A program made the translations under genes and the position numbers. From positions 1 through 50,282 of the forward strand of contig NW_026516416.1 of the NCBI RefSeq assembly GCF_025602895.1: 50,282 nucleotides of DNA, written 5' to 3'. Below are positions 1-9,065 of the stretch, one piece after another. Below the pieces are notes generated by a model. The model was not told the DNA's origin. It made no database searches and saw nothing but the letters and a program-made list of their open reading frames with translations. The stretch's first letter is position 1, and every line of letters begins with the position of its first letter. The DNA comes from Polychytrium aggregatum (taxonomy: Eukaryota; Chytridiomycota; Chytridiomycetes; Polychytriales).

Positions 1-57
1 ATCAACCACGATGTCCATGGGGCCATGACCTACTACCGAGCCACACCCCCAATCATG
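1..57 (+). CDS. possible 3' end of an exon, alpha/beta-hydrolase-like (partial)
   Basis: The first 57 bases are open in frame 1 and end in ATG followed by GTATGC, a plausible splice donor. The peptide contains HGAMTYYRATPP, which resembles the region of epoxide-hydrolase-like alpha/beta hydrolases where a Gly-x-Leu/Met-x-Tyr-Tyr-Arg motif precedes the lid. The stretch is very short, cut by the window edge, and I found no matching downstream exon in the AT-rich sequence that follows. It may be a chance open frame or a gene remnant. Confidence 0.2.
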
Positions 58-1304
58 GTATGCGTCCATAACACTAATCAATTGTTGTGATCCTGCAAGC
101 TGTTTGGAATCATTCAACTGACATGACTTATGAATACCCAATGTTCATGCCCTTAATATAGTACGGGTGGAAATTTGTTATTCATTTATTTGTGTGGGTA
201 AATATCTTTGATTTGAATGGTAAACTGATCGCGTTGCCAGGATAAGCTCTGAAGATTCATCAAATAATTTGGACTCTAACCTTGATTGAAAGACGAGGCC
301 CTGACATCCGAGAGAAGCTTATATTGGCCATGACACAAATCTTATTACCCCGTGAGAAAAATGAGTGAATTCATTCATATTTCATTCATCATGGCGTGGT
401 TTATATCCCGACGGAGGTCGATTCTATACTATATTGAGGATGGAGGTATAAGTAGACGATTATGGGAACGGAAAGAGAAAGCTAAATAAGTGATATTTCC
501 ACTCATTACTTCTGTATAAGATTATTGATCTTCAGAACGCTGAATCCATTCTATTTTCACACCATTGTCATTCCTACGCCATGTTCACCATGTCAGTTCT
601 AAATAGCACAGAATTTATTAGCGAATTCGTCAATGAATCTCCTTGAAATTCGGGAAAAACGAACTTGACGTGATAGGACTTTCCATACCAGCGTAGCACG
701 GCCTGTTTGTGACATACACTAAGGAGAATGATGATATTCATCATTTATCTTCCTGACCACACGTTATATATTGGTGATCCTCAACCCCAAATGATAATTT
801 GGAAGATGCATTCGGAGTGTGGTCCTCCAAAGGCGGGCAAACATCCTCAGGTTAGAGGATTCCCTGTCTAAAAATCTTCTCTTTGGAGAAAACCTTACCG
901 ACAGACCTTACGATAACAGAGCGAAGAGGACCAAACAATGTTGCTGAACATCCACTGGTGAGACCCTGCTGCAACTCTTGCGAATATAAAGCAAGAGCCC
1001 ATTTGGTGGGCAATAATAGGTGAAATCTCACAAGTTACACAGTCGAACCGCTTTCAAGAGAAGTTCTCTGTGGATCTCCAGCCAAGTCCTTTCAATCTAC
1101 ATTCATGATTGTTCAAGCGTTCAACTAGTCGCACTACATGAGTTCCAATGAATCTAAACCATTAACGGAAACGGCACGAGGTTCAATGTCAATGAGCTCA
1201 TACGCTGGCTTGCCATTTGTATGAATTATGGAGCTCATTTTGACTAGAGTGTTTTTACAACCCAAAAGTACACATTCTGACCAAGAAATGGATAGAATCA
1301 TTGG
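58..1304. other. AT-rich stretch without recognisable genes
   Basis: Markedly richer in A and T than the rest of the window, with no reading frame or RNA gene I can support. It is the left flank of the retrotransposon and was contiguous with the sequence after 7033 before that insertion. Confidence 0.5.
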
Positions 1305-1309
1305 ATTAC

Positions 1310-1775
1310 TGTCACAGATCGCTCTGCCCGCCTAGCTGCACCGTCGCACTTGTGTCACTGTTTGCGTCGCACACTTTCCTTTTCCTTTGTCCTGTGACGC
1401 CTTTCCTTTTTCCTTGCTCTCATGTTGCACACGCCGCTCTGTTTTCCCTGCATTTGTCATCGACCATGCATTAGTCAGACGCTGTGTCACCCGCATTTGT
1501 CAGCCACCGAGCATTTGTCAGACTTTCACATGTTTCTCCGGTTAGCCGTTGCTGCCTGGCTGCTGTCCCGCCGCCTCCACTGCTTCGCCCCCGCTGCGGC
1601 AGGCTTCGCCTCCGGGACCGCCAGACAGATAAATAGCCCGCCTTCACCCGCTCATGTTTCTGGTCATCACCTTCGACCCCAGACACACTTGACTCTAGAT
1701 CCTAGCCTCGCTAAGATCAATAAAACCCTTCTCTATCTTTTTCTTTTGATCTCCTCTTGATCCCGTGATCTGACA
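1310..1775 (+). repeat. 5' LTR of the intact chromovirus
   Basis: Starts TGTCACAGATC and ends ATCTGACA, 466 bp, same as the copy at 6563-7028. It contains a TATA-like GATAAATAG near 1627 and an AATAAA polyadenylation-like signal near 1720, so transcription probably starts between them. A 112-codon open frame inside the LTR (1422-1760) is not considered a gene. Confidence 0.95.
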
Positions 1776-2833
1776 TGGTAGCATCGGTCGATCCCGCCGT
1801 CAATGCCTGTCTCCAGGCCCTTGAACAACTATCGCTCGAGGACCGCGCCCTGGTCCTCTCCGCCCTGACTGCCCAGCCGAATCTCCCCACGGTCCCTCCC
1901 GGTTTCAAGCGTCCCAAGATCCCGCTCCCCGACGCCTTCACTGGCGAGCGTAAGGCTGCTGTCGTTGACGAGTTTGTCTTCTCAATGACCGAGTACATTG
2001 CCTTCCACAGTCTCGATGACGCCACCGCTGTCGCCACCGTCGCCATGAACCTCAAGGGCAAGGCCAAGACCTGGTGGCGCCTCTGGTCCCAGGGCAAGCA
2101 ACTCGACAACCTGACCCCGGCCGCCGTCCTGTCCCTCGTCCGCGACACCTTCCTTCCGTCCACCTCGCTGCGCACCACCGAGGATGAGTTCGAAGCACTG
2201 CGCCACACCGGCTCCGTCGAGCAGTTCAACTCTCGCTTCCGCGATCTCCTCCTCGAGCTGCCCCACTTCAGCAACAACCGCCAGAACCTGCAGCGCTACC
2301 TCACCAAGCTCAAGCACAGGGTGCGCATCGAAGTCGAATGGAAGCTTGACTCCAACACAGCCACCCTCGAAGATGCCATGGCCCTCGCCGAGCGATACGA
2401 GTCCATTATGGGTCAATCGCAACCCCTGATGCAGCAGCCCGCTCGCACTCAGTTCCGCGATCAACCCTTCCGCGAGCTCCAGTTCCAGCGACCTCCTCTC
2501 TTCCGCGCTCCACCTGGTCAGCCGCAGTTCCGCCCAATGGTCCGTCCTCCTCGTCCCGCCTTCCAGCCGACCCAGCCTCCCGCACGTGACCCCAACGCCA
2601 TGGACCTCGACAACGTCGACATGCGCCCGATCAAGAAGCTCACCGACCGCGAGAAGGAGTACCTCCGCCGTAACGGAGGCTGCTTCCGCTGCCGCAAGTT
2701 CGGCCACATCGCCTCGCAGTGTCCCTTGAACCAGCCCCGCATCAACGCCATCGTCGAGACCGCCGACCAGGCCACCTTCTACGAAGATCAGGGAAACGAC
2801 GAGGCGGCAACCCCTGGATACTACGACCTCTGA
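1775..2833 (+). CDS. gag: Gag polyprotein of the intact chromovirus
   Basis: A 352-aa protein that forms the virus-like particle. A central retrotransposon Gag domain contains WWRLWSQ and a following helix around residues 95-130. The C-terminal part is Pro/Arg/Gln-rich, then a single CCHC zinc knuckle CFRCRKFGHIASQC (about residues 303-316) binds RNA. The ATG at 1775 is the first in this frame after a stop at 1766-1768; it uses the final A of the LTR, so the primer-binding site is translated as residues 1-5. The end of gag overlaps the start of the pol frame by about 115 bases, and pol is in the -1 frame, so Gag-Pol is probably made by -1 ribosomal frameshifting inside 2719-2833. Confidence 0.93.
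   Translation: MVASVDPAVNACLQALEQLSLEDRALVLSALTAQPNLPTVPPGFKRPKIPLPDAFTGERKAAVVDEFVFSMTEYIAFHSLDDATAVATVAMNLKGKAKTWWRLWSQGKQLDNLTPAAVLSLVRDTFLPSTSLRTTEDEFEALRHTGSVEQFNSRFRDLLLELPHFSNNRQNLQRYLTKLKHRVRIEVEWKLDSNTATLEDAMALAERYESIMGQSQPLMQQPARTQFRDQPFRELQFQRPPLFRAPPGQPQFRPMVRPPRPAFQPTQPPARDPNAMDLDNVDMRPIKKLTDREKEYLRRNGGCFRCRKFGHIASQCPLNQPRINAIVETADQATFYEDQGNDEAATPGYYDL
1776..1787 (+). promoter_or_regulatory. Primer-binding site, initiator-tRNA-Met type
   Basis: Immediately after the LTR comes TGGTAGCATCGG. Its first seven bases, TGGTAGC, complement the CCA-terminated 3' end of initiator methionine tRNA, the usual primer for many Ty1 and Ty3 relatives. The gag start codon is formed from the last LTR base plus the first two bases of this site. 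Confidence 0.65.
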
Positions 2834-5800
2834 AGGACCCGGCGAGTTGCCGCCATCCGACTCCGACCCCCGACGCTGAACTATTGACTCTCGCCACCGG
2901 ACCTCACCTGATCAACTCTCTCATCGACGAACCCCACCGCATTGCCGCCAACCACGGCAAGGGACTGCTTGTGATCGACGCCACCCTCAACGGCTCCCCG
3001 ATCACCGTCCTCATCGACCCTGGTGCGACCAACTCGCACATCTCCGAGACCCTCGCCTCGACCCTCGACCTTCGAACCAAGACCACCGCCAACGCCGTCA
3101 CGATGCCCAACGGCAAGTCCTTCCCGTCCTCCGTCACCGATCCCGTCGACCTCACCATCCACGACTACCACGCCCGCATCAACCTCTTCACCGCGCCACT
3201 CACCTGGGACGTTATCCTCGGCAAGAACTGGCTCGACCAGACCAACCCCGAGATCGACTGGCCCTCCAACCGAATCAAGTTCTCGATCGACGGGAAGCAC
3301 CACACTTGGACGGCATCGCGACCCGACACCGGAATGCCACTCACGACCCTCGAACTCCGATCCCAGTACCACATGTCGACCCAGCAGATCAACGCACTGG
3401 CTTCGACTCCCGGCGCCGTGTATGTTTGTACTCTGAGCAGTGACTTGAATACAGTTGCTGTTGAACCCTACGACCCCGTTGCCCAACTTGCCCGTGTCCT
3501 CGAACCACTGACCCCCGAACACCGATCCATCATCGCAAAGTACCGCGATGCCTTCAACGAACTCAAGGAACTCCCGCCTCACCGACCCGGCATCGACATG
3601 AACATCCAACTCGACGACTCTGCCAAGCCAACCTGGTCGTCGCTCTACCAAATGTCGGCCGAAGAACTCGCTCGTCTCAAAGACGAACTCGACCGATTGC
3701 TCCGGATCGGCCACATCCGCAAGTCCGTCTCGCCCTTCGGCGCACCGATCTTCTGGGTCAAGCAGGGCGACAAGTTCCGACTCGTCTTTGACTTCCGCGC
3801 CCTCAACAAGATCACCGTCAAGGACCGCACCGCGCTGCCCAACATGCGCGAGATCATCGACCGCCTGTCCAAGTGCCGTGTCTTCTCCAAGCTCGACTTG
3901 CAACGCGGATTCCACCAGATCCGCATTGCCGACGCCGACACCCCCAAGACGGCCTTCAGGACCAAGTACGGCCACTTTGAGTGGCTTGTGATGCCCTTCG
4001 GCCTCGCCAACAGTCCCTCCGTGTTCCAAGCCGCGATGAACGACATCTTCCGCGAGTTCATCGACGACTTTGTGTTCGTCTACATCGACGACATCCTGAT
4101 CGCATCCGAGGACGAGGACCAGCACATCCGCCACATCGAACTGGTCCTCGACAAGATCCACCGACACGGCTTCAAGATCCGACCCGAGAAGTGTTCGTTC
4201 TTCAACTCGACCGTCACCTATCTCGGCTTCATCATCGGCGAAGGACGCATCCAAGTGCATCCCTCGCGCATCGACGCCATCAAGAACTACCCGCGACCAA
4301 CGACCGAACACGAACTCCGCAGCTTCCTCGGCTTGACCAACACCATCATGAGCTTTGTCCCTGGCTACGCTGCCCTCGCCGGTCCACTCTCGACTCTGAT
4401 CACCACCCGCTCCGCCAACTCGACCAAGTCCGTCGTCTGGGACGACAACGCCATCGCCGCCTTCGAGCAGCTCAAGTTGCTCTCGCCTCAGTCGCTGCAC
4501 ATGGTCAACCCGGACAAGGACATTCACCTCTTCACCGACTGGTCCGAGTCAAGCGCATCGATTGGTGGATGGATCGGGCAGGACATGGACGGATCCGGCA
4601 CGGTGCGCCCCATCGCTTTCAACTCGCAGAAACTGCACGGATCCGAACTCAACTACTCGCCCTACAACGGCGAGCTGCTGTCGATCACCCGCCACCTCGA
4701 CAAGTTCAAGAACTACCTCGTCGGCCGCAAAGTCTTCCTCCACACCGACCAGAAGGCGCTCAAGCACATCCTCGACTCCAAGACCCTCAACAAGCGCCAA
4801 CAGCGAGCCATCGACACGATGCTGGACTTTGACCTCGAGATCCAGTGGATCCCCGGCTCGTGGAACAAGGTCGCCGACGTGCTCTCGCGCACACCGACAG
4901 CCATCTCCAAGGCCGTCCAAGTCTCGATCATCAACGCGATTGTCAACCTCGGACCCTCGCCCGACGATCTCTTGGACACCATCCGCACTCAGTACAGCTC
5001 CGACCCGATCCTGTCAGCACTGATCTCGGTCCTCCGCGACAACTCGACCGACGGACTCAAGCCGTGGATGAAGGCACAGCTGCACCGCTTCTCACTTCGA
5101 CACGGGATTCTCTACTTCGACTCGACCCGCATCTGCATCCCCGGCAAGGACCTCCGCATCTCGATCATCAAGGACCACCACGACTCTGTCTGTGCAGCTC
5201 ACCCCGGCACCAACACGCTCTACAAAGCCATCTCGACACACTACTACTGGCCCGCCATGTCCAAGGACATTGCCGAGTGGGTCTCGCACTGCGACATCTG
5301 CCAGCGAGCCAAGATCCGACGACAACAAGCATACGGTCACTTCTCCCGGATCCCTGTGGCCACCCGCAAGATGGACACTGTCGCCCTCGACTTCATCCTC
5401 GGACTCCCGCCTGTCACGGACTCACTCTCGGGACGCACCTTCAACTCGATCACGATCTTTGTCGACTCCCTCACCAAGTACGTCGTCCTGGTTCCTGGCA
5501 ACAAGACCGACTCGGCCGAAGACGTCGCCCGCCAGTACTTCCGCGATGTCTTTGTGCACTTTGGACTCGCCGGCACTTTCATCTCGGATCACGACACACG
5601 CTTCCGGTCGGCCTTCTGGACAGGACTTAACACTCTGCTCAAGACCGAACTCCGGATCGCCTTTGCCCACCACCACGAGGCCGCCGGACAAGTCGAACGC
5701 TTTGTGGCAACCGTCGCCGAGGCCATCCGCTGTTCGACTCTGGCCCTCGGCTCCCGCTGGATCGATCAAGTGCCATACATCCAGTTCGCGCTCAACTCAC

Positions 5801-6528
5801 ACAGCTCAGCTTCGACTGGACATTCGCCCTTCTTCCTGATGCACGGTCAGCATCCTCGCACTCCTGCCAACACCGACATCATCGCCGAGTCCAACCCTGC
5901 AGCACAGTCGATCGAGGAGATGCAAGCGACTCTGGACTTGGTCTCGGACAACATCGGCAAGGCCCAGGACCGGGCCCTGTACTACGCCAACCGACATCGA
6001 CGCGATATCAGCTACGACATTGGCGACCAAGTCCTGATCGACACGACCGCGTATCACTTCAGCACGGACGACGTCACACCCTCCAAGATGCGGATGCCGT
6101 ACTTGGGACCCTTCAAGATCATCGAGAAGATCGGAACGACTGGATATCGACTTCGACTCCCGAGGACCCTCCGATTTACAACCGAACTCCCCGCTTCCGC
6201 CCTCGTCCCCTACAACACACCATCGACCGACCAACTTGTGTTTGATGAACCCGGACCCAACCACAACGACGAATCAGTGTTCGAAGCGATCATTGGACAC
6301 AGGATCAACCGACGACGTCGACTTCCTGGATATCGACACGAGTTCTTGCTCCGCTGGCAGGGATACGACCCATCTTACGACTCGTGGGCACCACTGGCCG
6401 AACTCTTGGATGGAGGACTCGCAGATATCCACGACTTCCTCAGCCGCAACCGCAACCTTCCGGAAATGGACACACTGATCGACCTTTGCCAAGCACAAGT
6501 GCAACGCAACTCGGGATCGAAAAATTGA
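2719..6528 (+). CDS. pol: Pol polyprotein (PR-RT-RNaseH-IN-chromodomain) of the intact chromovirus
   Basis: About 1,260 codons open without interruption in the -1 frame of gag. The frame has no ATG at its beginning, which fits expression as a Gag-Pol fusion. Protease: LIDPGATNSHIS with the catalytic Asp at 3016-3018; Pro replaces the usual Ser/Thr after it. Reverse transcriptase: YIDD at 4081-4092. RNase H: a TDWSES segment near 4537 and HTDQKALKHI near 4741. Integrase: an HHCC zinc domain around 5176-5310 ending CDICQ, then the catalytic triad Asp 5389, Asp 5587 and Glu 5695, giving a D,D35E spacing. C-terminal chromodomain at about 6277-6460 with FLLRWQGYDPSYDSWAP, which binds modified histone tails and steers integration. 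All catalytic positions except the unusual protease context look intact. Confidence 0.95.
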   Translation: MSLEPAPHQRHRRDRRPGHLLRRSGKRRGGNPWILRPLKDPASCRHPTPTPDAELLTLATGPHLINSLIDEPHRIAANHGKGLLVIDATLNGSPITVLIDPGATNSHISETLASTLDLRTKTTANAVTMPNGKSFPSSVTDPVDLTIHDYHARINLFTAPLTWDVILGKNWLDQTNPEIDWPSNRIKFSIDGKHHTWTASRPDTGMPLTTLELRSQYHMSTQQINALASTPGAVYVCTLSSDLNTVAVEPYDPVAQLARVLEPLTPEHRSIIAKYRDAFNELKELPPHRPGIDMNIQLDDSAKPTWSSLYQMSAEELARLKDELDRLLRIGHIRKSVSPFGAPIFWVKQGDKFRLVFDFRALNKITVKDRTALPNMREIIDRLSKCRVFSKLDLQRGFHQIRIADADTPKTAFRTKYGHFEWLVMPFGLANSPSVFQAAMNDIFREFIDDFVFVYIDDILIASEDEDQHIRHIELVLDKIHRHGFKIRPEKCSFFNSTVTYLGFIIGEGRIQVHPSRIDAIKNYPRPTTEHELRSFLGLTNTIMSFVPGYAALAGPLSTLITTRSANSTKSVVWDDNAIAAFEQLKLLSPQSLHMVNPDKDIHLFTDWSESSASIGGWIGQDMDGSGTVRPIAFNSQKLHGSELNYSPYNGELLSITRHLDKFKNYLVGRKVFLHTDQKALKHILDSKTLNKRQQRAIDTMLDFDLEIQWIPGSWNKVADVLSRTPTAISKAVQVSIINAIVNLGPSPDDLLDTIRTQYSSDPILSALISVLRDNSTDGLKPWMKAQLHRFSLRHGILYFDSTRICIPGKDLRISIIKDHHDSVCAAHPGTNTLYKAISTHYYWPAMSKDIAEWVSHCDICQRAKIRRQQAYGHFSRIPVATRKMDTVALDFILGLPPVTDSLSGRTFNSITIFVDSLTKYVVLVPGNKTDSAEDVARQYFRDVFVHFGLAGTFISDHDTRFRSAFWTGLNTLLKTELRIAFAHHHEAAGQVERFVATVAEAIRCSTLALGSRWIDQVPYIQFALNSHSSASTGHSPFFLMHGQHPRTPANTDIIAESNPAAQSIEEMQATLDLVSDNIGKAQDRALYYANRHRRDISYDIGDQVLIDTTAYHFSTDDVTPSKMRMPYLGPFKIIEKIGTTGYRLRLPRTLRFTTELPASALVPYNTPSTDQLVFDEPGPNHNDESVFEAIIGHRINRRRRLPGYRHEFLLRWQGYDPSYDSWAPLAELLDGGLADIHDFLSRNRNLPEMDTLIDLCQAQVQRNSGSKN

Positions 6529-6554
6529 TGGTTTGACTTGAGCACAATTTTTCT

Positions 6555-6562
6555 GGGGGGGA
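6555..6562 (+). promoter_or_regulatory. Polypurine tract
   Basis: GGGGGGGA directly before the 3' LTR, the expected primer site for plus-strand DNA synthesis. Confidence 0.8.
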
Positions 6563-7028
6563 TGTCACAGATCGCTCTGCCCGCCTAGCTGCACCGTCGC
6601 ACTTGTGTCACTGTTTGCGTCGCACACTTTCCTTTTCCTTTGTCCTGTGACGCCTTTCCTTTTTCCTTGCTCTCATGTTGCACACGCCGCTCTGTTTTCC
6701 CTGCATTTGTCATCGACCATGCATTAGTCAGACGCTGTGTCACCCGCATTTGTCAGCCACCGAGCATTTGTCAGACTTTCACATGTTTCTCCGGTTAGCC
6801 GTTGCTGCCTGGCTGCTGTCCCGCCGCCTCCACTGCTTCGCCCCCGCTGCGGCAGGCTTCGCCTCCGGGACCGCCAGACAGATAAATAGCCCGCCTTCAC
6901 CCGCTCATGTTTCTGGTCATCACCTTCGACCCCAGACACACTTGACTCTAGATCCTAGCCTCGCTAAGATCAATAAAACCCTTCTCTATCTTTTTCTTTT
7001 GATCTCCTCTTGATCCCGTGATCTGACA
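6563..7028 (+). repeat. 3' LTR of the intact chromovirus
   Basis: 466 bp, TGTCACAG to ATCTGACA, matching the 5' LTR wherever compared. The right target-site copy ATTAC follows at 7029-7033. Confidence 0.95.
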
Positions 7029-7033
7029 ATTAC

Positions 7034-7682
7034 TCTCAATATCATGATTGCCCCACTGTTCCCCTCGTGGTATGCCAGTAACGGGTACATCACATTTGAT
7101 GAGCAATATACTGTCCTTCTCAATAGTGGAGTCAAAACTAAAAAACGAGTACGTCCTAAACCCCGGTTTCATTTCTTTCATGTGAACTCATCATGTGCCA
7201 TCATCGCGGTTTCCTTCCCCCGGTTTGTACATCGAGTTGAACTTGTGATTTGCAACCGTTACCGCCATCTGGCCGGGAGATGCATCTCCTGTTCACCTCT
7301 CTAAAGTATCGAGGGAAAACGATCATTGTTCTCTTCTATTCAAGTAACGCTTCAATCATTAACGATAACAAGAAGGATTGAGAATGATAAACTGGTCCGA
7401 TACATATCGATTCAGTAGTGGAGCGTGATCAACTCGGAAATATAAGGCTTATTGACAACTTCTACCAGTAAAATCGTGGACTGAGTTCCTGATTTAAAAT
7501 TGTGGCACCAGGTTCCTGTCATACTATCATTTTATGGTTTTGATACACCTCTGACTTTGCTTAACTCACATATCGACCCCGCTAATTAGGGTCACATGTT
7601 TTTGCCAAAGGACCGAAACATTCGAGGGTTTCCCCAAATCCGAAGCTGAATCAACAACTTGATCGGCCGCCTTACCTCTCTC
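7034..7682. other. AT-rich stretch between the two retroelements, no gene seen
   Basis: Same AT-rich character as 58-1304, with which it was joined before the chromovirus inserted. A short open frame at 7044-7304 has no recognisable similarity. Confidence 0.5.
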
Positions 7683-7960
7683 TCGAAAAAAACGCGCTTG
7701 AGAGCGCAACACGGAAGGCTGGAGAGACTTCCAGCACCACTTGTGCTGCGCCTAACCCGTTTGCCTTCCGCAGGCACGCGTCGGAACGCCCGCCTGAATG
7801 CCCGCCATCGCAGATATGAGCTGCTGGTATTTGGCCCCTCAATAAACCAGCAGGCACACAACGTCGTTCAATCCAGCTTGTCCTGATCGCCTTCAACCTT
7901 CCACCTTGCCTCGTCCCGTCTTTGCCTCCACCCAGCCCTACCTAGCCCTGCCCCATTACA
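7683..7960 (+). repeat. 5' LTR of the degenerate chromovirus
   Basis: Aligns with 12650-12926 at an offset of about 4,967, sharing blocks such as CCCGTTTGCCTTCCGCAGGC and CCCCTCAATAAACCAGCAGG. The AATAAA inside the second block is a likely polyadenylation signal. The first bases no longer read TG, so the outer edge is decayed or approximate. Confidence 0.8.
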
Positions 7961-8013
7961 GGTTGTTTGCCTCATCTCATGCTCAGTCCGTTCAGTCATG
8001 CTAACAGCTTCTC

Positions 8014-9002
8014 ATGTCAAGAAAGTTCAATACCCCCGCCGAAGAACCCGAGGCCTCCTTCCCTGAGATTGACGCCCAGCCCAACCAAGAGGTCAATCAA
8101 CACCTTGCAACCTACCACCACCTCCAAGGCCAATTCAATCAGCTGCAGGCCCACCTGGGTGTCGTGCACCATGCCCAGGCTGCCGCTGCCGACTTTGCCC
8201 AGCTCCAGGCCAATCTCCAAAACGCACCCAGAGAACCCCGAGTTCCTGACCCGGCCTTCTTACCGGTCGCCGCTCCGAGATCCGCAGCTTTGTCAACCAA
8301 CTTCGCCTCGTCTTCTCGATGCAAGAGCCGCGGTACCCCACTGATCGCCTCAATGTGACGTTTGCTGCCAGTTTCTTGCGCGAGACTGCTGCCGCCTGGT
8401 TCGCTCCGATTCTCGAACGTGACGGCCAGGCTGTCCTCGACAACTTCGAGGAATTCCTCCGCCGCCTTGATGTCTCCTTTGGTGACCCCAACAGGACCAA
8501 GACTGCCGAGAGGGCCCTCGACGCCCTCACGCAAGGCAACCGCTCAGCTGCCGCATACATCTCCGAGTTCAGCCGGTTGGCCATCGACACCGACTGGAAC
8601 CAGGCAGCTCTCCGCCACACTCTGCGTCGCGGTTTGCATCCCGAGATCAAGGATGAACTTGCCAAGTCGACCGAACCCTGTGATTACGAAGAATGGACTA
8701 GCCACATCATCAACATCGACGTCAGTCTTTACGAGAGACGGCGTGAACAGAAGTCGGAACGCCGACAAGGAACCTTCGACCCCCGCCCTACAACCAGACC
8801 TTGGCCCAGCGCACGCTCGCCTCCCCAAACGACCCCGATTGAGGCTGACGCCCTCCAAGTGACCTCGACCGGGGAGCCTCAACCCAAAGGAAAGCTCACC
8901 CAGGATGAAAGAGACAGGCGCCGCAAGCTCGGATTGTGTTTGTATTGCGGCGAGAAGGAGCACTATGCCAAGTCGTGCCCCGCAAGACTGGATTTTCAGT
9001 AA
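8014..9002 (+). pseudogene. gag remnant of the degenerate chromovirus
   Basis: Begins with an ATG at 8014 (MSRKFNTPAEEPEASF) and reads in frame 1 to about 8255, then continues in another frame through RSFVNQLRLVFSMQEPRYP to a stop at 9002. The join marks a one-base frameshift near 8255-8270. The second part carries a Gag capsid-like region and a CCHC knuckle CLYCGEKEHYAKSC at about 8938-8980, typical of Tf1/sushi-type chromoviruses. Not expected to give functional Gag. Confidence 0.85.
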
Positions 9003-9065
9003 GTCCGACGGCCACCGCAGGAGCCCCGTCGGACTCCCCAAACCCCAAGCCTCCTGATCCTCCAT

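Larger units (their letters stand above)
1305..7033 (+). mobile_element. Intact Ty3/gypsy LTR retrotransposon (chromovirus) with target-site duplication
   Basis: A complete element: 466-bp LTRs (1310-1775 and 6563-7028) starting TG and ending CA, flanked by the same five bases ATTAC on each side (1305-1309 and 7029-7033). In order it carries a primer-binding site, gag, pol (protease, reverse transcriptase, RNase H, integrase, chromodomain) and a polypurine tract. I saw no difference between the LTRs, and both reading frames are uninterrupted. That indicates recent insertion and possibly an active copy. Integrase lies after RNase H, which is the Ty3/gypsy order. The terminal chromodomain places it among chromoviruses, which often target particular chromatin states. 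It sits in an AT-rich island between sequences that carry no evident gene. Confidence 0.96.

Noticed and set aside
1422..1760. 112-codon open frame in each LTR (also at 6675-7013)
   Set aside because: Lies over the LTR promoter and polyadenylation signals; duplicated only because the LTR is.
2881..4527. 548-codon minus-strand open frame opposite pol
   Set aside because: Antisense shadow of a GC-rich, strongly codon-biased pol gene; acidic and low-complexity, with no domain.
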